From: Pirellulaceae bacterium
GTDB lineage: Bacteria > Planctomycetota > Planctomycetia > Pirellulales > Pirellulaceae
Length of the DNA stretch: 64,000 nucleotides
Assembly: GCA_029243025.1 (NCBI GenBank)
Contig: JAQWSU010000032.1
Coordinates: 1-64,000 of the forward strand
Reading direction: 5' to 3'
The translations under genes were made by a program, and so were the position numbers. The notes beneath the pieces are model-generated. The model was not told where the DNA came from and did no database searches. It saw only the letters and a program-made list of their open reading frames with translations. Positions 53,518 to 62,551 of the stretch are shown here, piece by piece; the first letter of the stretch is position 1, and every line of letters starts with the position of its first letter.

Positions 53518-54177
53518 CTATTTTCGTCGACGCAGCAATCCTAGCCCTGCAAGGCTTCCCAACAAAAGGGTCAGACTAGCAGGTTCAGGTACTTGTTGGA
53601 CAAATGTCTGATCGATAAACGACATCGTCGCAGCACCCGTGTCACCCGTGGCATGAAGAATGATATCTTTTTGCACAGGAAGCATTTTGTAACCGTCAAA
53701 GGAAATGGAGTCGGTCAACTTGTCGTCGCCGCCACCAAAATCGTAGACCACCAACTTATTGTCTGGAATCGTCGGAACGAACGTCTCCGTCACCGATGCC
53801 AAACCAGTTCCGTTGAAGACCGCCGGATTGGCGGTCAAATTGACACCCACAATCTCGTAGGCTGAGTCATCCGGGACACTCACGTTGAAAGTGATCAGCG
53901 CATCGGATGCGTTTCCACCGGCGTTGTCGACAAACGAGCCCTGGAAGCGAATTCCATAATTTCCATCGTTGTCGGTGATGTCGATCACGTTGACAACTTC
54001 GGCGGGCGGCATGTCACCGTTTTTCGAATAGGAAAAATCGGTGAAAATCTTGTCTCCAGACGCAAACACGCCCCCGGCAAGTAAATCGGACAATGGCACT
54101 GTCGCCGCGAGGGTGGCTGACTGAATTCCCGCGACTAACGCCACCGCAAGGCAAACTCGCAATAAACGTTTCGTCAT
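53518..54177 (-). CDS. PEP-CTERM sorting domain protein
   Basis: A 219-residue exported protein. ATG at 54177 has GGGAG eight bases upstream and is preferred over ATG/TTG codons five further back. A signal peptide (VCLAVALVAGIQSATLAA) leads to a beta-rich body with no known enzyme motif, then the C-terminal sorting signal VPEPASLTLLLGSLAGLGLLRRRK-like tripartite end (VPEP, hydrophobic helix, RRRK). PEP-CTERM proteins are thought to be processed at the membrane by an exosortase. It has its own terminator. Confidence 0.9.
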   Translation of the reverse strand: MTKRLLRVCLAVALVAGIQSATLAATVPLSDLLAGGVFASGDKIFTDFSYSKNGDMPPAEVVNVIDITDNDGNYGIRFQGSFVDNAGGNASDALITFNVSVPDDSAYEIVGVNLTANPAVFNGTGLASVTETFVPTIPDNKLVVYDFGGGDDKLTDSISFDGYKMLPVQKDIILHATGDTGAATMSFIDQTFVQQVPEPASLTLLLGSLAGLGLLRRRK

Positions 54178-55094
54178 AATTTTAACTCCCAAAAATCAAT
54201 GCACGTGCAAAACTTCAAGGCTGTACTGCCACAATCTGCCCGCAGCTCCCAAGCGCAATGAGCACGAAGGAATAAGCAGATTGGAAAACACAAGAAGAGC
54301 TACCGAGAATCAAGCAGCAAGAAAAAAAGATGACGCGGCCACGCACAACCCGCGAAATTGCAGGAGATCGGGCACGAGAAAAGACAGGGAAGAGTCGTCA
54401 GCGACAACCGAGAACGGAGGACTCTGAAGCGACCACACAGTTACTTTTCTATCTTCGCAAACCACCGTCGAAAGGCTGATCTACCAATCTTGCGAGAGGC
54501 ACCGATCACGGAAATTGCCGGGGTTTCGTTTCTTGCGATTCAAGGTAATTACTGTGCAGTAGACCCTCCAAAAGGTGCAGACAGCTTTTCAGTAGATGAA
54601 AATCCGTCGGTGTATGCGATCATTTAAAACGGGGTTGGATAAAAAAGCAAGCAGAAAATTGAAGATTAAAAGGAATGCAAGGCTTTTATTGACGCAAGAG
54701 CCCAAAACGTCAATGAAGCTAAACCGCCGATGATGTTTTCGGTCGGAGAGTGACGGCCTTAAGTTGAAATGATTCATCTCGCCCTCAAATGCAGCCGGCA
54801 GCCACCGTTGGGGCCTCTCCGGCGGTTAGCTCGCGAGCCTCCTTTGAGTACAGGGGCCCAACGAAAACCAGCCTCCGCCCGAAACGGCTCGCAGGATCCG
54901 GGTGGCAAAAAACAGCCAAGACCGAGAACCATCCCCAAGCCCCCCATTCCCCCGCGAGTAACCTACCAACAAAAGCCGTGCAGCGGCCGCCCAACGCCCC
55001 GCCTTTTCAATTCGCAAGGCTTTCGTTACACTTCAACGCTTCGTTTCGGGCGTAAGTTGTGTCTCGGGAACGAGTTGACAACGTATTTTCGGCC
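54178..55094. other. Gene-poor region upstream of tRNA-Thr
   Basis: About 915 bp. Open frames on both strands (for example 54358-54627 plus, 54785-54994 minus) lack ribosome sites and known motifs and look random. From about 54785 to 55055 the DNA is GC-rich with palindromic pieces such as GCTCGCGAGC and could encode a structured RNA, but I could not match it to RNase P, SRP, tmRNA or 6S RNA. Confidence 0.45.
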
Positions 55095-55168
55095 GCCAGC
55101 GTAGCTTCAATCGGCAGAGCACCGCATTCGTAATGCGGGGGTTGCGGGTTCGACTCCCGCCGCTGGCT
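55095..55168 (+). tRNA. tRNA-Thr (anticodon CGT)
   Basis: A complete 74-nt cloverleaf: acceptor GCCAGCG/CGCTGGC, D stem GCTT/GAGC, anticodon stem CCGCA/TGCGG with loop TTCGTAA (anticodon CGT at 55129-55131), T stem GCGGG/CCCGC with loop TTCGACT. It reads the Thr codon ACG. CCA is not encoded. It lies about 57 bp upstream of the TPR/alpha-CTD gene. Confidence 0.96.
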
Positions 55169-55225
55169 CTCCGCGTGACAGTTTTGTCGTTCGACACAAT
55201 ATTTTGAGGGCAGGACCTGAACACA

Positions 55226-56551
55226 ATGTCTCAAGTGATGGATTTCGACGTACGCGATGTTGTTCTTTCTGACGGTTCGTTTGGTCCGCAGGAAATCAAA
55301 CAGATCATTGATTCGGTCAGTCAGGACGCAACCCGTTTGACGGTATTACGCGATGCGGTTGCCGAACTTGAAACACGCGAGAGCCACACGCCGGCCTCCA
55401 CGGTGCGGCTAGGAGTTTGCCAATATCTGCTTGGCCAATATGAGCTTTCTTACAAGACGCTCTCGAACGCCGACGGTGGTGCGCTTGCACACTTCTATCA
55501 GGGCAAAGCGAAGCTTTACCTTTGCAACTACGATGCGGCCACGACAAGTTTCGAGTCGGCCAAGCGAGCTGGTTACGACCCGGGCATTTGTGAGTTAGGA
55601 GTCACCGAGTCGCTGCGTGGCTCAAGGAAAAGCGAAGAAGCTTTACAGCGGCTCGACAATCTTTCCGGTGCGGTCGAACAAACGGCCGGCTATTTGTACC
55701 AGCGAGGAGCGACGATTGCGGCTCTTGGCGGCAACCCCGAAGAGGTTTGTGCGTTGTACGAACGGGCGGTTGAATCTGATGGCGGCCACGCGGGCGCACT
55801 GTTTGGGCTCGCGTTGGAAAACGACCGGCGTGGGAATGACGATGTGGCCGTTGGCCTTTACCAACGGGCTACAGCTCGTTTCCCCAGCCACGTCGGTGCC
55901 TTGCTCAACCTCGGCATTCTTTACGAAGACCGTGAGCAATACGATCGGGCTCAAAAGTGCTATCAACGCATCCTCGATTCGTTCCCGGCACACGACCGAG
56001 CCAATCTATTTTTGCAGGATGCTCAAGCGTCCGGCGACATGTATTACGACGAGGAAGCACAAAAGAAACGCGACCGGATGTCTCAGGTTCTGGGTGTCCC
56101 CGTCACCGACTTCGAACTCTCGGTCAGAAGCCGTAATTGCCTGCAGAAAATGGGAATCGGAACGCTTGGCGATTTGACGCGTTGCACCGAGCAGGAATTG
56201 TTAGCCAGCAAGAACTTTGGCGAAACGTCCCTCATTGAAATCCGAGAAATGCTGCGGTCCAAGGGGTTGGATCTCGGACAGTTCGCACATGAAAAAGCTG
56301 AGCCTGAACCGACAATCGACTACCAAAACATGTCGCCCGACGAGCAAGCTCTGCTGGAACGCCCCATCTCTGAGCTCAACCTGTCGGTTCGAGCGAGAAA
56401 GTGCATGGTGCGACTCGGCATTAGCACCGTTGGCGAACTATTACGCCGCACGGGCGATGATCTCCTTGAGTGCAAGAACTTCGGCGTAACCAGCCTGACC
56501 GAAGTTCGAGAAAAACTGACTCAGCATGCGCTGAAACTTCGGGGTGACTGA
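55226..56551 (+). CDS. TPR protein with two RNA polymerase alpha-CTD domains
   Basis: A 441-residue protein. Residues 55-270 are TPR-like helical repeats (for example [41 protein letters not shown]). Two alpha-CTD domains follow at 291-351 and 378-440. The first has VRSRNCL (Arg301, Asn304) and [11 protein letters not shown] (Asn330, Gly332, Ser335, Glu338), matching E. coli alpha Arg265, Asn268, Asn294, Gly296, Ser299, Glu302. The second keeps Arg389, Asn418, Gly420, Ser423 and Glu426 but has Lys392 for Asn268. Lys298 is Thr in both. No alpha N-terminal (assembly) domain is present, so it is not RpoA. It could bind UP-element-like DNA or regulators. It overlaps tgt by eight bases. Confidence 0.92.
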   Translation: MSQVMDFDVRDVVLSDGSFGPQEIKQIIDSVSQDATRLTVLRDAVAELETRESHTPASTVRLGVCQYLLGQYELSYKTLSNADGGALAHFYQGKAKLYLCNYDAATTSFESAKRAGYDPGICELGVTESLRGSRKSEEALQRLDNLSGAVEQTAGYLYQRGATIAALGGNPEEVCALYERAVESDGGHAGALFGLALENDRRGNDDVAVGLYQRATARFPSHVGALLNLGILYEDREQYDRAQKCYQRILDSFPAHDRANLFLQDAQASGDMYYDEEAQKKRDRMSQVLGVPVTDFELSVRSRNCLQKMGIGTLGDLTRCTEQELLASKNFGETSLIEIREMLRSKGLDLGQFAHEKAEPEPTIDYQNMSPDEQALLERPISELNLSVRARKCMVRLGISTVGELLRRTGDDLLECKNFGVTSLTEVREKLTQHALKLRGD

Positions 56552-57668
56552 AAACCTACCCACAAGCGGGTTTGGCTTCCATTTACTCGGAACCGATCCT
56601 GATTGCGCCGCGCGACGGTCAACCCTGTTGACCCCCCACGGATCGGTTGACCTACCGGCGTTCATGCCGGTGGGCACTCTGGGAACGGTCAAAGGGGTCG
56701 AGCTCTCTCAACTGCGCTCCACCGCTGCTCAAATGGTGCTTTGCAACACCTATCACCTCGCACTGCGACCCGGTGCCGAGCTTGTGCACTCCCTGGGAGG
56801 CCTACATCGCTTCATGGGCTGGACGGGCCCGATCCTAACTGACAGCGGTGGCTTCCAAGTGTTCAGCTTGGCTGAACGAACAAAAGTGGACGAGCAATCG
56901 GCAAAATTTCGCTCGCATATTGACGGCAGCCTGATGGAGCTCAGCCCCGAACGGGCGATGGAAATCCAACACCTTTTAGGGAGCGACATCGCGATGGTAT
57001 TGGACCACGTCATCGCGCTGCCCAACTCGGATGAAATGATCCGCGAAGCGGCTGAGCGAAGCATCCGCTGGGCGGGACGCTGCCGCGATACCCGTTTTCC
57101 GAAACAGGCACAATTTGGGATTATTCAAGGTGGCCTGCACGAAGGTCTCAGAATTTCCAACTGCGAACAACTGATCAAGCTCGATTTCGACGGCTACGCC
57201 GTGGGAGGACTCAGCGTTGGCGAACCTCCCGCCGAGATGTACCGTGTGCTGGACTTCACTTGCCCTGCGATGCCGGCAAATCGCCCCAGATATTTAATGG
57301 GGGTGGGCCGCCCCCAAGATCTGCTTGAAGCCGTCCGCCGTGGAATCGACCTTTTCGATTGCGTGATGCCGACCCGAAACGGGCGAAATGCCTTGGCTTT
57401 TACAGATGAAGGGACTCTCCGCATGCGAAACGAACAACATCGCAGCGACGACCGCCCCATCGCTTCGAATTGCGGCTGCGCTGCCTGCCAACGCAGTCGA
57501 GGTTATATTCGCCACTTGTTCATGGCGAAAGAAATGCTCGGGCCGATTCTGGTCTCGATTCACAACCTCACCTACTATCAGCGGATATTAAGTGAGGCAA
57601 GGTCGGCGATTGAGAAGGGCCAATTCTTGCCGTTCTTCGACAAAAAGCTGGCGCAGTGGGCGGCTTAG
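56544..57668 (+). CDS. tgt: tRNA-guanine transglycosylase
   Basis: A 374-residue enzyme, GTG start inside the end of the upstream gene (8-bp overlap). It exchanges guanine-34 for preQ1 in tRNA on the way to queuosine. Nucleophile and general acid/base region: [12 protein letters not shown] with Asp100, and [13 protein letters not shown] with Asp272. Zinc ligands are Cys310, Cys312 and Cys315 (CGCAAC) and His340 (IHNLTYYQ). Length and order are standard. It is followed by two hairpins and then yajC. Confidence 0.97.
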   Translation: MTENLPTSGFGFHLLGTDPDCAARRSTLLTPHGSVDLPAFMPVGTLGTVKGVELSQLRSTAAQMVLCNTYHLALRPGAELVHSLGGLHRFMGWTGPILTDSGGFQVFSLAERTKVDEQSAKFRSHIDGSLMELSPERAMEIQHLLGSDIAMVLDHVIALPNSDEMIREAAERSIRWAGRCRDTRFPKQAQFGIIQGGLHEGLRISNCEQLIKLDFDGYAVGGLSVGEPPAEMYRVLDFTCPAMPANRPRYLMGVGRPQDLLEAVRRGIDLFDCVMPTRNGRNALAFTDEGTLRMRNEQHRSDDRPIASNCGCAACQRSRGYIRHLFMAKEMLGPILVSIHNLTYYQRILSEARSAIEKGQFLPFFDKKLAQWAA

Positions 57669-57706
57669 CAGCTGAGAGACAAGGGCTCCACAGCCTCTTC
57701 ATGACC

Positions 57707-57741
57707 GGGCAGCGCGGTTTGTTTACAAAATCGCGCTGCCC
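57707..57741 (+). other. Strong hairpin just after tgt
   Basis: A perfect 10-bp stem GGGCAGCGCG / CGCGCTGCCC with a 15-base loop, 39 bp past the tgt stop. There is no T tract after it, so it may be a processing or stabilising element rather than a classic terminator. Confidence 0.6.
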
Positions 57742-57917
57742 AAAGCTCCACATCACACCGCATTCACGCGCATCACGCATACCCGAGCGACGAAAACTGC
57801 GCCGTTTGCCAAGGCTGAGCTTTCTACCGAAGAGATGTTTGTCATGGAGGTCAATTGACTATTGCCGCTTACCCCGTAAGGGTTTACCATAGATTCGCCT
57901 ATAGAAATGTAGGGGCG

Positions 57918-57940
57918 GCCCGACTAAGCGTCAGTCGGGC
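57918..57940 (+). terminator. Possible terminator or leader hairpin before yajC
   Basis: An 8-bp stem GCCCGACT / AGTCGGGC with a 7-base loop, followed by TGTTTCTGTTT. It may end transcripts from tgt or act as an attenuator in the yajC leader. The T tract is interrupted, so confidence is moderate. Confidence 0.5.
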
Positions 57941-58094
57941 TGTTTCTGTTTGCGGGAGAGAGCTACAACATAGAAAGTCGGCTCATTCGACTTTCAAATG
58001 CTGCTGTTTTCAACTGCTTTTGAATCCTGAACCCAATCTCATCCGGCTTACAACCGCTGAGTCCCAAATGCTGAAAGGGCTCGGCCGCAAAAAC

Positions 58095-58469
58095 ATGTTT
58101 GACCTGAACACCTTCTGCATCTTACTCGCCGAAGCTCCCGCCGATGGAGCAGCAAATCCGACAGATACAACCGATTTGCTTTGGGCGTTCGCTCCCTGGA
58201 TTTTAATCGGTGTCTTGTTCTGGTTTATTATGATCCGACCCCAAAAACAAAAAGCGGACGAGATGAAGCTGATGCTTCAGAATCTCAAAAAAAATGATCG
58301 CGTGGTCATGACCAGCGGTATTTATGGAACCATCGTGAATGCTCCAAAGGATTCTGACGAGGTAACAGTCAAAGTCGATGAGAGCAACAATACCCGGTTA
58401 CGAGTTCAACGAAATTCAATCAGTCGCGTCATCACGACGGACACTACTAACGCGGAAACGGAAAGCTGA
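58095..58469 (+). CDS. yajC: Preprotein translocase subunit YajC
   Basis: A 124-residue membrane protein with one helix (LLWAFAPWILIGVLFWFIMIRPQ, about 29-51) and the conserved RPQKQKADEMKLMLQNLKKNDRVVMTSGIYGTIV that follows. YajC associates with SecDF. The ATG at 58095 gives the family's usual length, though the nearest AAGGG is about 15 bases away; an ATG at 58068 is the alternative. It is followed by secDF after 60 bp, the usual operon order. Confidence 0.92.
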   Translation: MFDLNTFCILLAEAPADGAANPTDTTDLLWAFAPWILIGVLFWFIMIRPQKQKADEMKLMLQNLKKNDRVVMTSGIYGTIVNAPKDSDEVTVKVDESNNTRLRVQRNSISRVITTDTTNAETES

Positions 58470-58528
58470 CGTTAGGGGTAGGACTCGATTAGAAGCTTCG
58501 TCCATTTGAACACTTAGGAATCCAAGAG

Positions 58529-61500
58529 ATGGAATCGGTATCATCGCCATACGTCGTGCCTTTCGCCTTAATCATCATCGCGATCTTAGCCGCATTTTTG
58601 GGCACCTATGTCCGAAAGTCATTGCGAATGCCGGAAACCGGTTGGAAGGTTTCTTTGATCGTCGCAGTCATCGGCATCGCTGCTCTGATCTTGTATACCA
58701 GCTGGCCACCCAAGCAGGGCATTGACCTCAAAGGTGGAATCATCCTGGTCTACGAGGTGGATCAAGAGAAAACCAGGCAAAATGCGACGAACCAGCGAAG
58801 CGACGAAGACGAAGACGCAGACGCAGACGACCAGCAAAACGTGGCGAACGATTCCGTCGACATGAATGCTTTGATTCAGGCATTAAGCCGTCGAATTAAT
58901 CCGGGCGGAGTTCAAGAAATTGTCGTACGACGCTACGGTGACAATCAAGTTGAGATCATCATTCCCGATGTGACACAAGAAGAAGCCAAGCAGGTTCAAA
59001 AGCTGATCACGACCGGTGGATTCCTCAAATTCATGATCGTGGCCGACCAAGACCAAGACTCATATCTCTGCCGAATGGCCGACGCCCCTAGCCAAGCTGG
59101 ACAATACCAAGTCCTCAATGATAACGGCGTCGTGATTGGTCAATGGGCCAGGCTCAGCATCGACCCGACGCAACCCGTTGCCGAGGGCGAAGAGCCCATC
59201 TATCGAATCGATCCACCCAATGGCAAAACCCGCATCGTTCGCGGACGCAAAGAAGTTTTGATGGTCGTGGAGCGGACTCCCGCACTCGAGGGGAAACATT
59301 TAGCTGGCGTTCGATCCGGCTACAACGACATGAATCCCTGCGTCTATTTCGATATGACCGGCGCCGGTTCGAGACTGATGGGAAACCTGACCGCAAAATA
59401 CTCTCCTGACGAAAATACCAATAGCTTTTCACTCCTGGGAATCGTCATGGATGGTGAGCTTATCTCGGCTCCCAGAATTAATGAAAAAATCAGCGGACGC
59501 GGCATCATCGAGGGCTCGTTCACCAAGGAAGAGGTCGATTTACTCGTGAACGTGTTGCGAGCCGGTCGACTTCCGGCCGTCCTCCGCAGCGAGCCTCTGA
59601 GCCAGAATGAAATTAGTCCGTTACTCGGCGAGGATACCATTGAACAAGGCAAGCGAGCCATTGGTGTGTCCTTGGTCTCCGTCCTCGTCTTCATGATTTT
59701 CTACTATCACTTTGCTGGGCTTGTCTCCTGCCTCGCGCTGCTGTTGAACTTGGCGTTGGTGTTGGCTCTGATGATCTTCGTCGGTGCTGCCTTTTCGCTA
59801 CCTGGCATGGCAGGTTTGGTCCTGACCGTTGGCATGTCGGTCGACGCGAATGTTCTTATCTTCGAACGAATTCGCGAGGAATTACGCAGCGGTGCTGCAT
59901 TAAGGATGGCAATTCGAAACGGTTTTGGGCGAGCCACCCGAACGATTGTCGATGCCAATGTCACGACATTAATCACTGCCCTCGTTCTCTACATCATTGG
60001 CAGCGAACAACTACGAGCTTTTGCGGTCACGTTGATCTTCGGTATTCTGATGTGTTTGTTTACCGCGATCTTCTGCTCGCGAGTCGTATTTGACATCGCC
60101 GAACGAACTCGCTGGATCAAAAAGCTTACGATGCTTCAGATCCTGACGACGCCCAACTGGAATTTGATGGGCAAACGGCACTTGGCTGCTGCTTGTTCCA
60201 TCGTCGTCATCCTGACAGGACTTGCGGGTGTGGTGGCCCGTGGCCCACAAATCTTCGACATCGATTTTCTCGGTGGGACTTCAGTCCAAGTTCAATTAGA
60301 GACTCCCCAAGAAATCGGCAAGATGCGAAACCTTATCAATGGCCTTCGGGATAAGGGAATCGTGGAAACCGTCACCGTTACTGAAGTGAAATCGGAAAAG
60401 CTTCCCACTGGAAGTATCTATCGTATCGATACATCACTTCCAACAGCTGCCGACACGCCGGCACCCACCGAAAGCGACTCAAAAGACCAAACTGAGACAA
60501 CGATTGTGACAGTCCAAAATGCTCTGATCGCGCAACTGCGGGATGATCAGGGCGTCTCTATCTTAAAAATGCACAACTTCAGCTACACGCCGCCCGTGAA
60601 ACCTGCTCCAGAATCGAATCAGGCTCCCGACATTGATACGCTGGGCAATCCAATCACCCAAGACGACGACAAGGACTCGGAAAACTCCGACGAATCGTCA
60701 ACTGCGGCTGGAGACACTGCCAAGGAAGAAAAATCCGATCCAAATGGCGGCAAATCGGAAGCAACCGATTCAAGTGATCCTAGTCCAGAGATTAGCGAAA
60801 AAGAATGGAACCAACTCGGTTCTCAATCGACCTTGAACTTTGATGAAAAGATCAATGCCGAAACGATTGAGATGATCATTCGAGAGACAGCAAAAGAACT
60901 TTCTGTTCGTGAACCCGGCATCGTGCTGACGAATCCCGAATGGGATGGCCAAAGCAGCCAGGGTTACATCGAGTGGACGCTAAAAATGTCATGCGGAATC
61001 GAGGATGCCGGTCGGATCCTTTCAGCCCTAAAAACCCGCATGAACTCCACGCCAGTCTGGCTGGCTGCCAATCAAATCGGAACCGCCATTGCTGGCGATA
61101 AGACTCGGATGGCGATTGCCGCGGTAATCGCCAGTTTGTTGGGAATCATCCTCTACATCTGGATCCGATTCCAACGCGTCGTCTACGGCCTGGCCGCCGT
61201 AGTTGCCCTGATCCACGACGTTCTTGTAACCTTGGGCGCCATCGCACTGTCGCTTTGGCTCTCCAAGGTATTCGGATTTTTGCTCATCGACGAGTTCAAA
61301 ATCAGCTTACCAGTCGTGGCTGCTTTCCTAACAATCATTGGTTATTCACTTAATGATACGATCGTTGTCTTCGACCGAATTCGTGAATCGCGTGGAAAAA
61401 GTCAGTTTCTGACCGCCGACATGATCAACCTGAGTATCAATCAGACCTTAAGTCGTACCGTGTTGACCTCGCTGACAACGCTGATCGCCGTGCTAATCCT

Positions 61501-61663
61501 GTATGTGATTGGCGGGCAGGGCATTCACGCGTTCGCCTACGCCTTGCTGGTGGGCGTAATCGTCGGTACCTACAGCTCGATTTTCGTCGCCTCCCCCATG
61601 CTGCTGTGGATGAGTGGTGCTGGAAAGAAGCCTACGGGAAAGAAACAAAAGGTCGCGGCATAG
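58529..61663 (+). CDS. secDF: Fused protein translocase subunit SecDF
   Basis: A 1044-residue fusion of SecD (about 1-535) and SecF (about 550-1035), which together use the proton gradient to complete protein export. SecD marks: GIDLKGGIILVYEV, GMSVDANVLIFERIREEL. SecF marks: FLGGTSVQVQL, GYSLNDTIVVFDRIRESRG. The SecD part has an extra N-terminal helix. Between the SecF first helix and the rest lies an acidic, Asp/Glu/Ser-rich stretch (about 637-774), much longer than in E. coli SecF. yajC is 60 bp upstream. Confidence 0.95.
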   Translation: MESVSSPYVVPFALIIIAILAAFLGTYVRKSLRMPETGWKVSLIVAVIGIAALILYTSWPPKQGIDLKGGIILVYEVDQEKTRQNATNQRSDEDEDADADDQQNVANDSVDMNALIQALSRRINPGGVQEIVVRRYGDNQVEIIIPDVTQEEAKQVQKLITTGGFLKFMIVADQDQDSYLCRMADAPSQAGQYQVLNDNGVVIGQWARLSIDPTQPVAEGEEPIYRIDPPNGKTRIVRGRKEVLMVVERTPALEGKHLAGVRSGYNDMNPCVYFDMTGAGSRLMGNLTAKYSPDENTNSFSLLGIVMDGELISAPRINEKISGRGIIEGSFTKEEVDLLVNVLRAGRLPAVLRSEPLSQNEISPLLGEDTIEQGKRAIGVSLVSVLVFMIFYYHFAGLVSCLALLLNLALVLALMIFVGAAFSLPGMAGLVLTVGMSVDANVLIFERIREELRSGAALRMAIRNGFGRATRTIVDANVTTLITALVLYIIGSEQLRAFAVTLIFGILMCLFTAIFCSRVVFDIAERTRWIKKLTMLQILTTPNWNLMGKRHLAAACSIVVILTGLAGVVARGPQIFDIDFLGGTSVQVQLETPQEIGKMRNLINGLRDKGIVETVTVTEVKSEKLPTGSIYRIDTSLPTAADTPAPTESDSKDQTETTIVTVQNALIAQLRDDQGVSILKMHNFSYTPPVKPAPESNQAPDIDTLGNPITQDDDKDSENSDESSTAAGDTAKEEKSDPNGGKSEATDSSDPSPEISEKEWNQLGSQSTLNFDEKINAETIEMIIRETAKELSVREPGIVLTNPEWDGQSSQGYIEWTLKMSCGIEDAGRILSALKTRMNSTPVWLAANQIGTAIAGDKTRMAIAAVIASLLGIILYIWIRFQRVVYGLAAVVALIHDVLVTLGAIALSLWLSKVFGFLLIDEFKISLPVVAAFLTIIGYSLNDTIVVFDRIRESRGKSQFLTADMINLSINQTLSRTVLTSLTTLIAVLILYVIGGQGIHAFAYALLVGVIVGTYSSIFVASPMLLWMSGAGKKPTGKKQKVAA

Positions 61664-61693
61664 GTCGCAAAATCGGTAAAAATCAGCACGAAT

Positions 61694-61722
61694 GCGGGTC
61701 CTGCGAAACAACAGGGATCCGC
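61694..61722 (+). terminator. Weak hairpin after secDF
   Basis: An imperfect stem GCGGGTCCTG / CAGGGATCCGC with one mismatch and one bulge, 31 bp past the secDF stop. The downstream stretch (GTTCTCTTCC) is only partly T-rich, so the call is tentative. Confidence 0.35.
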
Positions 61723-61915
61723 GTTCTCTTCCTATTCATCAACGTCTCGCTGATCCGTCAATCTGCTCCGGATCACTCGTCGACCCAGCCATTCCGATGA
61801 AATTGGCTCCTGCTCGCTCGGCCGTCAAGTCGATGCTGAATTTGGCGAATTATGGACCGCCCCGAGTTTTGAGATCATGGAGGATAGTGACGCATCTCGA
61901 TTGAAAGGCCTCTGA

Positions 61916-62503
61916 ATGCCCAATCTGCTTCGCTCTCCCGTCGTACTGATCAGTATCGTTATCTTGGCTGTCTGGTCAGTGGACTCCCGAAACAACCGAA
62001 CATCCCCATCCATCGAACAACAACGTGATCAGCTGGTCTTGCGCGTGGAACAAACGTCCTCAGCACAGGACTCAACGAAACGACGTGCGACTCTCCGAGC
62101 AAATCACACCAAGGTGCCGCCGAGAAAAACCGAACGGTCACAACCTCGCGCCCGCTCCACGACCCAAGCTCGGATCGTTGGGTTGAGTCCGGCAACAACC
62201 GAAACAGCCATGACGTTTGGCAACCCGTCGACGAACACGACTTCCTTCACCGCCTGGCCCGATACCAAGCCAACTCAAGTCGCGAGCCAATCTGTTTCAC
62301 AAGTAACCCGCACAAGACGAGATGATTCGGCATTGAAATACCGGAATCATCGCATCACCGACGGAGATAACCTGCAACGACTTGCCAACCGTTATCTTGG
62401 CGACGAATCGCGATACCCCGAAATCTACGCAATCAACGAAGATACCTTGTCTGACCCCGAACTATTGCCGATCGGCATGGAACTCAAGATCCCACCACGG
62501 TGA
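61916..62503 (+). CDS. LysM domain protein
   Basis: A 195-residue protein. An N-terminal hydrophobic stretch (SPVVLISIVILAVWSV, about 7-22) acts as a signal or anchor. A polar linker rich in Arg, Thr and Pro (23-140) is probably disordered. The C-terminal 55 residues form one LysM module: ITDGDNLQRLANRYLGDESRYPEIYAIN and LPIGMELKIPP. LysM binds peptidoglycan-type glycans. It starts 252 bp after secDF and is likely a separate transcript. Confidence 0.86.
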   Translation: MPNLLRSPVVLISIVILAVWSVDSRNNRTSPSIEQQRDQLVLRVEQTSSAQDSTKRRATLRANHTKVPPRKTERSQPRARSTTQARIVGLSPATTETAMTFGNPSTNTTSFTAWPDTKPTQVASQSVSQVTRTRRDDSALKYRNHRITDGDNLQRLANRYLGDESRYPEIYAINEDTLSDPELLPIGMELKIPPR

Positions 62504-62551
62504 ACCAAACGGAGTTTAAAGATCCGCCCGATCGCCCCAATCGGAATGGGC

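Larger units (their letters stand above)
57669..58094. other. tgt-yajC spacer with two hairpins
   Basis: 426 bp of untranslated spacer between tgt and yajC. It contains strong hairpins at 57707-57741 and 57918-57940. TTGACT lies at 57855-57860, but no -10 box at a normal distance was found. The second hairpin is followed by a T-rich stretch. Confidence 0.5.

Noticed and set aside
54358-54627. Plus-strand 89-codon frame in the gene-poor region
   Set aside because: No family, no ribosome site and no neighbours that would suggest an operon.
57855-57890. Sigma-70 promoter for yajC (TTGACT near 57855)
   Set aside because: No -10 box at 16-18 bp; the nearest TACCAT is 24 bp away.
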